This document shows positions 56,108 through 64,000 of a stretch of 64,000 nucleotides of DNA, in pieces (position 1 is the first letter of the stretch; every line of letters starts with the position of its first letter). The stretch comes from Rubrivivax sp. GTDB lineage: Bacteria; Pseudomonadota; Gammaproteobacteria; Burkholderiales; Burkholderiaceae_C. The stretch is from contig JALHPY010000002.1 of NCBI GenBank assembly GCA_022842305.1, forward strand, positions 62,001-126,000, given 5' to 3'. The notes under the pieces were generated by a model that was not told the DNA's origin, did not search any database, and was given only the letters and a program-made list of their open reading frames with translations. Made by a program: the position numbers and the translations under genes.

Positions 56108-57691
56108 TCAGCGCCCGGCCGCCTCGCGCTCGCGCAGCCTGAAGCGCTGGATCTTGCCCGTGGCGGTCTTGGGCAGTTCGTCCAGGAACTCGATCTGGCG
56201 CGGGTACTTGTAGGGCGCCAGCCGGTCCTTGACGAAGGCCTTGAGCTCGGCGTCGCTGGCCTTCGCCCCGGGTTTGAGCACGACAAAGGCCTTGGACTTG
56301 GTCAGTCCCTGCTCGTCGACCACACCGATGACCGCGGCCTCGAGCACCGAGGGGTGCTGCACCAGCGTGGCCTCAACCTCGAAAGGGCTGACGTAGATGC
56401 CGCTGACCTTGAGCATGTCGTCGCTGCGGCCGCTGTAGGTGTAGCTGCCGTCGGCGTTGCGCTGGTACTTGTCGCCGCTGCGCGTCCAGCGGCCCTGGAA
56501 GGTGTCCAGCGTCTTGTCGCGGCTGCCCCAGTACATCAGCGCCGCGCTGGGGCCCTGGATGAACAGGTCGCCGGTGTCGCTGGAACCGTCTTCGTTCAGC
56601 GGCAGCGGCAGGCCATCGTCGCCGCGCAGTTCGACCTGGTAGCCCGGCACGGGCCAGCCGGTGGTGCCGTAGCGCACGCGGCCGGGCACGTTGGACAGGA
56701 AGATGTGCAGCATCTCGGTGGAGCCTATGCCGTCGATGATCTCCACGCCGTAGTGCGCGGTGAAGCGCTTGCCCACGTCGGCCGGCAGCGCCTCGCCGGC
56801 TGAAGAGGCCAGGCGCAGCGCGACATCGGCCCGCGCCGGCAGCGCGGGCGATGCCAGCATGCCGGCATAGCCCGTGGGCGCGCCGAAGAACACCGTGGGG
56901 CTGACGCCGCCCACCTGGCCACGCCAGCGCTTGAACACCGCGTCGGGCGTGGGCCGTTCGGCCATCAGCAGCGTGGTGGCGCCCACGCTCAGCGGAAAGC
57001 TCAGAGCGTTGCCCAGGCCATAGGCGAAGAACAGCTTGGCGGCCGAGAAGCAGATGTCGTCCGGCCGCAGGCCCAGCACCGGGCCGCCGTACAGCTCGGC
57101 CGTCCAGTAGGGGTTGGCGTGGCTGTGCAGCGTGCCCTTGGGCCGGCCGGTGGAACCCGAGGAGTAGAGCCAGAAGCCGGGGTCGTCGGGCCCGGTGCTG
57201 GCGGGCTGGTCCAGCGGCGCCTGCGCCGCCAGCGCGGCTTCCAGTGCCTGCGTGCCTTCGGGTGCCTCGGCCCCGGCCACGAACACCGCGCGCAACTCGT
57301 GCGGCCCGGCGGCCATGGCCGCCTGCAGCGCCGGCAGCAGCGCCGGTGACACCAGCGCGGCCTGCGCGCGGCTGTGCGCCAGCATGAAGGTGTAGTCGTC
57401 GGCGCTGAGCAGCGTGTTCACCGCCACCGGCACCACGCCCGCGTACAGCGCGCCCAGAAAGCACACCGGCCAGTCGTTGCAGTCCAGCATCAGCAGCAGC
57501 ACGCGCTCTTCGCGGCGCACGCCTGCCGCCAGCAGCGCGGCGGCCAGGCGCCGGCTGCGATCGGCCAGTGCGTCGTAGCGCAGGCTGCCCTGGTCGTCGA
57601 TGTAGGCCAGGCGCTGCGGGTAGGCTTGGTGGCGCTCGAACAGGTGCTGCGCGAAGTTGAAGCGCGGGCCGGGAGCGGGGGGCATGGGCAT
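56108..57691 (-). CDS. Benzoate-CoA ligase
   Basis: AMP-forming ligase of 527 residues, the length of BadA/BclA. It makes benzoyl-CoA from benzoate, ATP and CoA. The ATP loop is FWLYSSGSTGRPKGTLHSHA; benzoate-ligase marks are AKLFFAYGLGNALSFPLSVG, PTVFFGAPTGYAGMLASP, SSAGEALPADVGKRF and IDGIGSTEMLHIFLSN. The hinge region is YSGRSDDMLKVSGIYVSPFE. The C-terminal PKTATGKIQRF fits the PxxxxGK motif, with Lys513 as the catalytic residue and known acetylation target in BadA-type ligases. It is preceded by the tandem acetyltransferase gene (50 bases) and followed by the Liv transporter. Confidence 0.94.
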   Translation of the reverse strand: MPMPPAPGPRFNFAQHLFERHQAYPQRLAYIDDQGSLRYDALADRSRRLAAALLAAGVRREERVLLLMLDCNDWPVCFLGALYAGVVPVAVNTLLSADDYTFMLAHSRAQAALVSPALLPALQAAMAAGPHELRAVFVAGAEAPEGTQALEAALAAQAPLDQPASTGPDDPGFWLYSSGSTGRPKGTLHSHANPYWTAELYGGPVLGLRPDDICFSAAKLFFAYGLGNALSFPLSVGATTLLMAERPTPDAVFKRWRGQVGGVSPTVFFGAPTGYAGMLASPALPARADVALRLASSAGEALPADVGKRFTAHYGVEIIDGIGSTEMLHIFLSNVPGRVRYGTTGWPVPGYQVELRGDDGLPLPLNEDGSSDTGDLFIQGPSAALMYWGSRDKTLDTFQGRWTRSGDKYQRNADGSYTYSGRSDDMLKVSGIYVSPFEVEATLVQHPSVLEAAVIGVVDEQGLTKSKAFVVLKPGAKASDAELKAFVKDRLAPYKYPRQIEFLDELPKTATGKIQRFRLREREAAGR

Positions 57692-57741
57692 GGTGGTCTC
57701 CTTCTCCTCACCCGGGGCTTGGGCGCCCCTGGGCGGGCGGT

Positions 57742-58749
57742 CTACACGGCGCGCGCGAAGGCCAGGCGCTGCGAGCGCACGAAGCCGCAGTTCAGCAAGA
57801 AGCCCAGCAGCGGCAGTTCGGTGGGCCGCACGGCGGTCTCGACGCGGTCGATGTGCAGCGCCTGCAGGCTGGCGAAGAGCTGCGAGACCAGCGCGTGGCC
57901 GACGCCGCGGTGGCCGTAGCCGGGGTCGACGCCGATGGTGTCGAGCACGGCCACCGGCTCGGCCCGGCCGAAGTCGCCCAGGTCGACCCGCGCCATCAGG
58001 AAGCCGACCACGGCGCCGTCCAGCTGTGCGGTCAGCGACACGCGGATGGCCGAGTCGTCCATGGCCTCGCCCAGCTTGCCCTCGATGTAGGCGCTGCGGT
58101 TGCGGCCGGTGATCTGCTGGTCGATGCGCAGGATGCGCGGCAGGTCTTCGGCTCGCATGGCACGCACGTCGCAGTGGCTGCGCGAGGCGCGCTCGAAATC
58201 GTTGCCTTCGGGGGCGCCGTAGTCGGTCTCATGGCCCGGGGTCTGGGCCGCGGGCAGGCCCAGCGCGTCGTCGCGTTCGGCCTGGTAGCCGTCGGCCACG
58301 CTGCATTCGAGCACCATGTCGCTGGTGAGCTGGAAGCCCATGCTGTGCAGCCATTGCAGCATGCCGTGGTCGGTCCAGGCAGCCACGGTACGCAACTCGC
58401 CCACGCCGTGGCGGCGGGCGTAGTCGGCCAGCGCATCCAGCAGCTGCCGGCCCACGCCATGGCCCTGGCGCTCGGCCCGCACGCCCAGCGCCTCGACGCG
58501 CAGGCCCTGGCGGATGCGGCCGAACTCGCCCTGCGAGCGCCGCGCCAGGATAAAGCCGGCCACGCCCTGCCCGTCTTGCGCCGCCAGCTGCACGTGCAGG
58601 TCGGGCTGGGCCAGGGCCGCCTTGACGCGGCGCTGGAAGTAGCTCTTGCGCACGCGGCCCACGATGGCGGCGTCGATGGCCACCACGGCGTCCAGGTCTT
58701 GCTGGGTGAGCGCGCGGATGGGGGCATCGGCTAGGGTGGCGGTCTGCAT
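57742..58749 (-). CDS. Tandem-domain GNAT acetyltransferase
   Basis: A 335-residue protein with two GNAT domains. Domain 1 (about 10-165) starts IRALTQQDLDAVVAIDAAIV and has the acetyl-CoA turn RAERQGHGVGRQLLDALADY. Domain 2 (about 190-335) starts VRAMRAEDLPRILRIDQQIT and has DPGYGHRGVGHALVSQLFAS. Both resemble each other and the single-domain BadL-like protein at 21510 (shared DL..v..ID..i.GR.r.sY). ATG 58749 follows AGGAGACC. Directly upstream of benzoate-CoA ligase, it probably acetylates that ligase to switch it off (inference). Confidence 0.85.
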   Translation of the reverse strand: MQTATLADAPIRALTQQDLDAVVAIDAAIVGRVRKSYFQRRVKAALAQPDLHVQLAAQDGQGVAGFILARRSQGEFGRIRQGLRVEALGVRAERQGHGVGRQLLDALADYARRHGVGELRTVAAWTDHGMLQWLHSMGFQLTSDMVLECSVADGYQAERDDALGLPAAQTPGHETDYGAPEGNDFERASRSHCDVRAMRAEDLPRILRIDQQITGRNRSAYIEGKLGEAMDDSAIRVSLTAQLDGAVVGFLMARVDLGDFGRAEPVAVLDTIGVDPGYGHRGVGHALVSQLFASLQALHIDRVETAVRPTELPLLGFLLNCGFVRSQRLAFARAV

Positions 58750-58811
58750 GGTCACGGGTCTCCTGGATCGCATGGGTCGTGTCGGGCCGCGCGGACCGGC
58801 CGCGCAGGCGT

Positions 58812-59318
58812 TCAGTGCGCGCTGTAGTCCATTGCCAGCTGGCGGTCGGTGTCGTCGTCGAGCAGGTCTTCGAGCAGCGGCAGCAAGGCCATCTCTTCCT
58901 TCTGGATGTGCGAGACCTGGCGTTCCACCAGTTCCAGCGCGGCCTGGGCCAGGGCGGACCAGCCGGCCTCGTCCAGCGTGCCGGCGGCGGCGTCGTGGGC
59001 CAGCGGCAGCAACTCGGCGGCCAGGTCGCGGATGGCCTCGTGTTCGCTGGTCAGCAGCCGGGCGATGCCGCTGTCTCCGCTGCTGGCCATGCGCGTGAAC
59101 AGCTCGCCTTCCTCGAAGACGAAGTGGCGTTCCACGTCCTGCAGCACCTGGTGCTGCAGCGCGCCCATCAGGCGGGCCAGCGCGGTGCCCGGGCCGGCGG
59201 CACGGTGCAACGCCGCGCCGTTGCCCGGGCCCAGGGCTCTTTCGACCTGCGCCAGCAGGTCCAGGTTGGCGCGGTGGTCGTCGTGCAGCGCACGACCGGT
59301 GTGTCGGGTGAGGTTCAT
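58812..59318 (-). CDS. Hemerythrin-domain protein
   Basis: A 168-residue HHE cation-binding protein. Iron-ligand candidates are ALHDDHRANL near residue 13, DVERHFVFEEGELFTRM (about 62-78), SEHEAIRDLAAEL (about 92) and VERQVSHIQKEEMALLPLLE (about 133-150), giving the His/Glu set of a diiron site. Small proteins of this kind bind oxygen or nitric oxide and support repair under NO stress. It lies 45 bases after nnrS in the same direction. Confidence 0.87.
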   Translation of the reverse strand: MNLTRHTGRALHDDHRANLDLLAQVERALGPGNGAALHRAAGPGTALARLMGALQHQVLQDVERHFVFEEGELFTRMASSGDSGIARLLTSEHEAIRDLAAELLPLAHDAAAGTLDEAGWSALAQAALELVERQVSHIQKEEMALLPLLEDLLDDDTDRQLAMDYSAH

Positions 59319-59331
59319 GTTCGGGCGATAA

Positions 59332-59349
59332 CGGTAATCCGGTACCGAT
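59332..59349. promoter_or_regulatory. CGGTACCG palindrome upstream of hemerythrin gene
   Basis: CGGTACCG at 59340-59347 sits 22 bases upstream of the hemerythrin ATG, after a related CGGTA half (59332-59336). It shares the CGGTACC core with the two large palindromes but not their ATTG/CAAT arms. It may be a weak relative, an operator of a different (NO-responsive) regulator, or chance. Confidence 0.3.
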
Positions 59350-59363
59350 TTGCTTGATTGATC

Positions 59364-60662
59364 TTATGCCTGCGGCCGCGGCGGCGCAAGCGGGGGAATG
59401 CCCGACGCCGGCGGCGCGCGCATGCGCCGCCAGGCGTAGACAAAGAACCAGGCGAAGGAAAACGCACCGACGCAGCCGCACAGGGCCGCGGCGCGCGCTA
59501 GCCAAGGGCTGCCGGCCAGCACCGCCAGCAGCAGCAGCGCAAAGGCTGCCAGGTGGCAGCGGAAGTGCAGCCTCAGCGCCGGCTCGGACGTCAGCGCAGA
59601 GGGCAGCGGCGGCCCGCGCCGCCCAGGCGGCGCATGCATGGCCGCCAGGAACGGCACGATGCGCGCCAGCACGCCCAGCAGGAAGCTCAGCAGCCCGCCC
59701 ACCAGCAGCACGACGAACAGCGCGCGCAGGCGCTCGAAGCCGGCGCCGGCCTCCAGCGCCAACGCCGCCAGCAGGCTGGCCGCCAGCGCCGCCCACCCCA
59801 CGCGCATCAGCAGCAGCGGCCTGCCCAGCTGCCGGCGCATTCCGCTGCGCAGCATGCGCGTCATCAAGAGCACATGCAGGCCCAGCCCGGCCAGGCCCAG
59901 CAGCACCGCCAGGACGCCTAGCCAGCCCGGCGGCGCCAGCGCGGCCAGCGCCAACCCGCCGATCACCAGCCCGGCCGAGGCGAGTGACGGCCGCTGCGGC
60001 GGCGCGTCGGCCAGCGCGAACATGGGCAGCAGGATGTAGGAAAAGCCCAGCAGCAGCAGCCCCATGAAGCCATAGCCGGCCAGCACCACGTGCAGGCGCA
60101 GCGCCAGGCCGTGGTCCATGAAGCCCTGGCCCCGGTAGGTGGCGGCCAGCGACAGCCCGCTGGCCAGCAACGCCAGCAGGCACAGCAGCGCGGCCCCGCC
60201 GTGCGCGGCCACCACCGCCATGCCGCGGGCGCGCATCAGGTTGCGCCCCAGCAGCGCGGCAAAGAACAGCAGCGCCAGCACCGCCGCCGCCGCGCCCCAG
60301 ACCATGCCGTCGGCCCAGCCCTGCGCCATGGCCAGGGCCAGCAGGCCCACGGCGGGCATGTACAGCCAACCCAGGGCGGCCAGGGTGCGCGGTGCAGCCA
60401 CGGCCTGGCGCGTGGCCACCGGCAGCAGTTGCAGGCTGGCGCCGATGGCCGTCATGGCCAGCACGCCCAGGGTGAACAGGTGCAGCCCCGCCAACGGCAG
60501 GCCCGGGCCGCCACCGAAGGCCGGCGTCTGGGCCGCGCCGGCCAGCAGCGCCAGCCAGGCCAGCAGCTGGCACAGCACCGCGGCGCCGAAGAAACGGAAG
60601 GGGATGGAAGCCGGCAGCAGGCGGCCGCTCAGGTCGCCCAGGAACGCCGGCCCGGCAGCCAT
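59364..60662 (-). CDS. nnrS: NnrS family protein
   Basis: A 432-residue membrane protein with about twelve hydrophobic segments. It begins IPFRFFGAAVLCQLLAWLAL and shows GLPLAGLHLFTLGVLAMTAI and HVVLAGYGFMGLLLLGFSYI, with the conserved His residues of this heme- and copper-containing family. NnrS proteins reduce NO/dinitrosyl-iron damage in denitrifiers. It overlaps the DUF2249 gene by one base and precedes hemerythrin, forming a three-gene NO-stress unit. Confidence 0.9.
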   Translation of the reverse strand: MAAGPAFLGDLSGRLLPASIPFRFFGAAVLCQLLAWLALLAGAAQTPAFGGGPGLPLAGLHLFTLGVLAMTAIGASLQLLPVATRQAVAAPRTLAALGWLYMPAVGLLALAMAQGWADGMVWGAAAAVLALLFFAALLGRNLMRARGMAVVAAHGGAALLCLLALLASGLSLAATYRGQGFMDHGLALRLHVVLAGYGFMGLLLLGFSYILLPMFALADAPPQRPSLASAGLVIGGLALAALAPPGWLGVLAVLLGLAGLGLHVLLMTRMLRSGMRRQLGRPLLLMRVGWAALAASLLAALALEAGAGFERLRALFVVLLVGGLLSFLLGVLARIVPFLAAMHAPPGRRGPPLPSALTSEPALRLHFRCHLAAFALLLLAVLAGSPWLARAAALCGCVGAFSFAWFFVYAWRRMRAPPASGIPPLAPPRPQA

Positions 60663-60970
60663 CAGGCCCCCGGCGTCAGGCGCAACAACAACTCACCGGG
60701 CTCGCTGGCCAGACGTTCGGCCGACCAGCCGATCTCGGCCAGCTCGGGGTACAGCAGCACCGGGTCACGGTCGTGGTGCACCAGCACCACGCCGCGGCCG
60801 GCCATCTGCTGCACCAGGCGCAGGATGTCCACCAGCGGCTGCGGCGGCTGCAGGCCGCGCACGTCGATGTGCTCGCCGTCGGCCTCTTGCCAGCGGCGCG
60901 GGCCCGAGCGCGGCGCGCCGCCCGGCAGCACGGCGCAGGGCTGGGGTGCGGACGCCGGATCAGCGGTCAT
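60662..60970 (-). CDS. DUF2249-domain protein
   Basis: A 102-residue protein with the DUF2249 core IDVRGLQPPQPLVDILRLVQ, then VVLVHHDRDPVLLYPELAEI. It resembles TusA-type small proteins. DUF2249 proteins occur regularly next to nnrS, hemerythrin and nitric-oxide or denitrification genes. The first 30 residues are Pro/Ala/Gly-rich. It overlaps the dctP stop by 11 bases and nnrS by one base, so it may be co-translated with both. Confidence 0.85.
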   Translation of the reverse strand: MTADPASAPQPCAVLPGGAPRSGPRRWQEADGEHIDVRGLQPPQPLVDILRLVQQMAGRGVVLVHHDRDPVLLYPELAEIGWSAERLASEPGELLLRLTPGA

Positions 60971-61991
60971 ATTGCAGGATCAGCGTGCGCGCCTGCTCCA
61001 GCAGGGCCGGGCCATTGGCGCCCTTGGCCGAGACCTCCTTGACCCACTGGTCGTCGACGTCGGATGCGGCCTTGATCCAGCGCTGGTACTCGGCGGCGTC
61101 CAGCGTGAGCAGCGTGTTGCCGCGGTCGCTGGCCAGCTTGTGGTTGGCCACCACCACGGCGTCGAAGCCCTTCTCGCCAGCCCAGGCCGACACCGCCAGG
61201 CCGCTGTTGGCCTCGATCACCTTCTTCAGGTCGGCCGGCAGCGCGTTGTAGCGCGCCTGGTTCATCACGAAGGCGAAGATCGAGTTGGCAAACTTGGGCT
61301 GGCCGGCGGGCGCATCGAGGTGGCTCTTGGCGATCTCCTGCAGCTTGGCCGCGGGCACGCCTTCCCAGGGCACCATGGCGCCGTCGATCACGCCCTTGGA
61401 CATGGCCTCGGGCACGGCCGGCAGCGGCATCTGCACCGGTGCGGCGCCCAGGGCCGTCAGCATGCGCGAGTTCAGCCGCGTGGCGGCGCGGATCTTCATG
61501 CCTTTCAGGTCGTCCAGCGTGCGCACGCCCTTGGCGCTGCTCAGGTGGAAGGCCGAGCCGTCGTTGGTGTGCAGGAACAGGGGCTTGACGCCCTGGTACT
61601 CGTCCAGCGCCGACTTCTGCACGTAGTCCCAGTAGGCCTGGCTCGAGCCCTTGGCGCTGCGCGTGAAGAAGGGCAGCTCGAAGACCTCGGACTTGACAAA
61701 GCGACCGGCCGAATAGGTGGGGATGGTCCAGACGATGTCGGCCACGCCGTCGCGCGCCTGGTCGAACAGCTGCGCCGGCGTGCCGCCCAGCTGCATGGCC
61801 GGGTAGATCTGGCACTTCATGCGGTCGCCCGATTCCTGGGCGATCTTGTCGCACCAGGGCTGGATGAGGTTGCGGTGCACGTTGGCCGTGGCGGGCAGGA
61901 AGTGGTGCACCTTGAGCACCACGGTCTGCGCCTGCGCACAGGTGCCGACGGTCAGCAGGGCAGCAGCCACGAAGGCGGCGAGTCGGGACAT
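60960..61991 (-). CDS. dctP: TRAP transporter solute-binding protein DctP
   Basis: Periplasmic binding protein of 343 residues. The signal peptide is SRLAAFVAAALLTVGTCAQA. The DctP fold is visible in VLKVHHFLPATANVHRNLIQ, AMQLGGTPAQLFDQARDGVA, DIVWTIPTYSAGRF, the TLDDLKGMKIRAATRLNSRM region with the conserved Arg that binds a carboxylate, and VPEAMSKGVIDGAMVPWEGV. ATG 61991 is six bases after AAGGAG; ATG 61997 is too close to it. The ligand is a carboxylic acid of unknown kind; an aromatic acid fits the context. Confidence 0.9.
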   Translation of the reverse strand: MSRLAAFVAAALLTVGTCAQAQTVVLKVHHFLPATANVHRNLIQPWCDKIAQESGDRMKCQIYPAMQLGGTPAQLFDQARDGVADIVWTIPTYSAGRFVKSEVFELPFFTRSAKGSSQAYWDYVQKSALDEYQGVKPLFLHTNDGSAFHLSSAKGVRTLDDLKGMKIRAATRLNSRMLTALGAAPVQMPLPAVPEAMSKGVIDGAMVPWEGVPAAKLQEIAKSHLDAPAGQPKFANSIFAFVMNQARYNALPADLKKVIEANSGLAVSAWAGEKGFDAVVVANHKLASDRGNTLLTLDAAEYQRWIKAASDVDDQWVKEVSAKGANGPALLEQARTLILQYDR

Positions 61992-62012
61992 GGTCATCTC
62001 CTTGTTGGTGAT

Positions 62013-63344
62013 TCAGGTCTGAAAGCTGTGCACCAGCACCAGCGACAGCGACGGGAAGAACAGCAGCACGATGATGCGTATGAAGTCCGAGGCCAGGAAG
62101 GGCATCACGCCCTTGAAGGTTTCTTTCAGCGGCACATTCTGGGCGATGCGGTTGATGACGTAGACGTTCATCCCCACCGGCGGGTGCACCAGGCCGATCT
62201 CCACCACCATCAGCGCCAGGATGCCGAACCAGATGGACTTGTCGGTGGGCGACAGGCCCCAGAAGTCCAGCCCCATGACCACCGGGTAGAACACCGGGAT
62301 GGTGAGCAGGATCATGGCCAGCGAATCCATCACGCAGCCCAGCAGGATGTAGGTGAGCAGGATGGCCGACATCACCAGCAGCGGCGGCAGGCCGCTGGCC
62401 TGCACCCAGGCCGCCAGTTCGGCCGGCATCTGCGACACCGCCAGCGCGGTGTTCAGCTGGTCGGCGCCCAGCAGCACCAGGAAGATCATGGCGGTGGCCT
62501 GGGCCGTGCCCAGCGCGGTGGCGATCAGGCCCTTCAGGCGCATGCCGCCGCTGGTGACGGCCAGCACGCCGCAGGCCGCCGCGCCGATGGCCGCGGCCTC
62601 GGTGGGGTTGGCCCAGCCGCCGTAGATGCCCACGATCACCACCACGAACACGCCGATCACCGGCGCCACCGCCGCCAGCGCCCGCAGCCGCTCGGACCAG
62701 GGCGCGCGCGGGCCGGCCGGGCCGGATTCGGGCTTCCAGGCCACCATGATGCGGATCACCAGCATGTAGCCCACCATGGCGATCAATCCCGGCAGCAGCG
62801 CGGCCATGAACAGCTTGCCGATGGACTCCTGCGTGAGGATGGCGTAGATCACCAATGGCACCGAGGGCGGGATCATGATGCCCAGCGTGCCGCCCGCGGC
62901 CAGCGTGCCGGTGGCCAGGCTGTCCGAATAGCCCAGGCGCTTGAGCTCGGGCAGCGCCACCTGCCCCATGGTGGCCGCAGTGGCCAGTGACGAGCCGCAG
63001 ATGGCGCCGAAGCCGGCACAGGCGCCCACCGACGCCATGGCCACCCCACCGCGCCAATGGCCCATGAAGGCGCTGACGAAGCGGAACAGCGCGCGCGACA
63101 GCCCGCCGTGCGTGGCGAACTGGCCCATCAGCAGGAACAGCGGGATGACGATCAGGTCGTAGTTGGACAGGCGCGCATAGGCCAGGTTCTTGAGCGAATT
63201 GAGCAGCGGCGTCCAGTCGCCCCCGGTCAGCCAGACATAGCCACCGGCGCCCACCGAGAACATGGCGATGCCGATGGGCACGCGCAGCGCCAGCAGCCCC
63301 AGCAGCACGGCAAACAGCAGCAGGCCGGCGGAGATGCCGCTCAA
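62013..63344 (-). CDS. dctM: TRAP transporter large permease DctM
   Basis: Large membrane subunit of 443 residues. Marks of the family are VIPLFLLMGQFATHGGLSRA, GACAGFGAICGSSLATAATM, PELKRLGYSDSLATGTLAAG, GTLGIMIPPSVPLVIYAILT, and VEIGLVHPPVGMNVYVINRI near the C terminus. It starts with TTG overlapping the dctQ stop (TTGA), since no ATG or GTG gives a complete first helix. It uses the sodium or proton gradient for uptake. Confidence 0.9.
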   Translation of the reverse strand: MSGISAGLLLFAVLLGLLALRVPIGIAMFSVGAGGYVWLTGGDWTPLLNSLKNLAYARLSNYDLIVIPLFLLMGQFATHGGLSRALFRFVSAFMGHWRGGVAMASVGACAGFGAICGSSLATAATMGQVALPELKRLGYSDSLATGTLAAGGTLGIMIPPSVPLVIYAILTQESIGKLFMAALLPGLIAMVGYMLVIRIMVAWKPESGPAGPRAPWSERLRALAAVAPVIGVFVVVIVGIYGGWANPTEAAAIGAAACGVLAVTSGGMRLKGLIATALGTAQATAMIFLVLLGADQLNTALAVSQMPAELAAWVQASGLPPLLVMSAILLTYILLGCVMDSLAMILLTIPVFYPVVMGLDFWGLSPTDKSIWFGILALMVVEIGLVHPPVGMNVYVINRIAQNVPLKETFKGVMPFLASDFIRIIVLLFFPSLSLVLVHSFQT

Positions 63345-63898
63345 GACGCGTCCTCGGCCACCACCGGCGTGGCCGGCGGGCTGCCACCCAGCGCCTGGCG
63401 CGCGTGCTCGGTGGCGCGGTACAGGCCGGCCAGGGCCAGCAGCACGAAGCCCGGCACCATCAGCGCCTGCCCCACCCAGACCGGGGCACCCAGGATCATG
63501 GTGGTCTCGCCCACGGCCTGCAGCGAAGCCGCGCCCACCCCCGTGCGCCAGGCGATGAGCGCGCCGAAGCCGGCCACCAGCAGCGAGCCCACGGCGTCCA
63601 GCGCGTGCACGCGCCGCGCCGGCAGCCAGTCGGTGAAGAAATCGACCTTCACGTCGCCGTGGCTCAGGTGGCACCAGGCGAAGAACGAGGCCGAGGCAAA
63701 GGCCGCGCACAGCTGCAGCATCTCCACGTCGCCCGGCACCGGCATGGACAGCAGCTTGCGCCCGGTGATGGAGACGATGGACATGAGCACCAGCGCCACA
63801 AACACCAGCGTGCCGGCGATGGCCGAGCACTTGCAGGCCAGTTCCAGGCCGCGGCCGTAGCGGCCCGTGGCCCGTGAGGGACCCAGCAGCTTCATCAT
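63341..63898 (-). CDS. dctQ: TRAP transporter small permease DctQ
   Basis: A 185-residue four-helix membrane protein of the DctQ family. It shows [60 protein letters not shown] and the final [20 protein letters not shown] then [20 protein letters not shown]. Its ATG overlaps the stop of the upstream acyl-CoA dehydrogenase gene (ATGA), so the two are co-translated, and it overlaps dctM by four bases. Confidence 0.9.
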   Translation of the reverse strand: MMKLLGPSRATGRYGRGLELACKCSAIAGTLVFVALVLMSIVSITGRKLLSMPVPGDVEMLQLCAAFASASFFAWCHLSHGDVKVDFFTDWLPARRVHALDAVGSLLVAGFGALIAWRTGVGAASLQAVGETTMILGAPVWVGQALMVPGFVLLALAGLYRATEHARQALGGSPPATPVVAEDAS

Positions 63899-64000
63899 CC
63901 GCCGGCCTCGAGCGCCTGCGCGCCGATGATGAGCTTGAGCACCTCGCTGGCGCCTTCGTAGATGCGCAGCGCGCGGATCTCGCGGTACAGCCGCTCCACC
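63895..64000 (-). CDS. Acyl-CoA dehydrogenase, C-terminal end, continues beyond window
   Basis: The last 34 codons of a gene that runs in from the right edge: [20 protein letters not shown], then [14 protein letters not shown] and [18 protein letters not shown] is the conserved C-terminal segment of acyl-CoA dehydrogenases (IxEGTxxIxxxxIG). The stop overlaps the dctQ start by three bases, linking the TRAP genes to an acyl-CoA pathway operon that extends past 64000. Confidence 0.85.
   Translation of the reverse strand, partial: VERLYREIRALRIYEGASEVLKLIIGAQALEAGG

Noticed and set aside
59354..59367. FNR/Dnr-type box (TTGAT-N4-ATCAA) upstream of hemerythrin
   Set aside because: Only the left half-site TTGAT is present; the right half reads CTTAT.
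60090..62990. A 966-residue rightward frame opposite nnrS, dctP and dctM
   Set aside because: It crosses three real leftward genes and is His/Gln/Arg-rich without domain structure.

Overview
The window is about 64 kb of very GC-rich DNA. The coding is dense, many stops and starts overlap by 1-4 bases, and the housekeeping order surE-pcm-nlpD-rpoS sits at the left end. Together with the style of the Mrr-like, NnrS and Liv-type proteins, this points to a betaproteobacterium, most likely Burkholderiales. The genus cannot be fixed from the sequence. No rRNA, tRNA, CRISPR array, transposase or phage gene was found.

Most of the window is a catabolic island for aromatic acids degraded without oxygen. 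From the left: rpoS (cut by the window edge), nlpD, pcm and surE, then a membrane-tethered response regulator. At 4.3-15.1 kb a TetR gene diverges from a CoA-ligase / FadB-like / thiolase / Liv-transporter operon that could shorten an aryl-propenoate-like acid. A chemoreceptor, an unrecognised large protein and a decayed hicAB pair follow (15.1-19.7 kb). At 19.8-34.5 kb two operons diverge from one regulatory region. Leftward lie a BadL-like acetyltransferase, a BadM-like Rrf2 regulator and glutaryl-CoA dehydrogenase. Rightward lie a complete Liv transporter, a thioesterase, a phenylacetyl-CoA:acceptor oxidoreductase-like complex (padBCD) with fdhD, phenylacetate-CoA ligase and BadI.

At 35.2-47.9 kb a leftward korAB operon (with ferritin-like and RidA-like genes) diverges from the Thauera-type benzoyl-CoA operon had-oah-dch-bcrCBAD-fdx-paaY. 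The bio genes (bioA-bioD-bioF, 47.9-51.2 kb) interrupt the theme. At 51.4-58.7 kb lies a leftward benzoate block: tandem-GNAT protein, benzoate-CoA ligase and a third Liv transporter. Next come a nitric-oxide-stress set (DUF2249, NnrS, hemerythrin), a TRAP transporter and the end of an acyl-CoA dehydrogenase gene.

The proposed flow is as follows. Phenylacetate and benzoate are imported and activated to CoA esters. Phenylacetyl-CoA is oxidised toward phenylglyoxylate. Benzoyl-CoA is reduced by BcrABCD, with ferredoxin reduced by KorAB. Dch, Had and Oah then give 3-hydroxypimelyl-CoA, and the FadB-like enzyme, thiolase and GcdH could carry this to crotonyl-CoA. Enzymes converting phenylglyoxylate to benzoyl-CoA (PadEFGHI) are not in the window. 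The most notable new signal is a near-identical 18-base GGTACC-centred palindrome in both divergent promoter regions (22071-22088 and 39072-39089). It would tie the phenylacetate, benzoyl-CoA and regulator operons into one regulon, perhaps under the adjacent cysteine-free BadM-like repressor.
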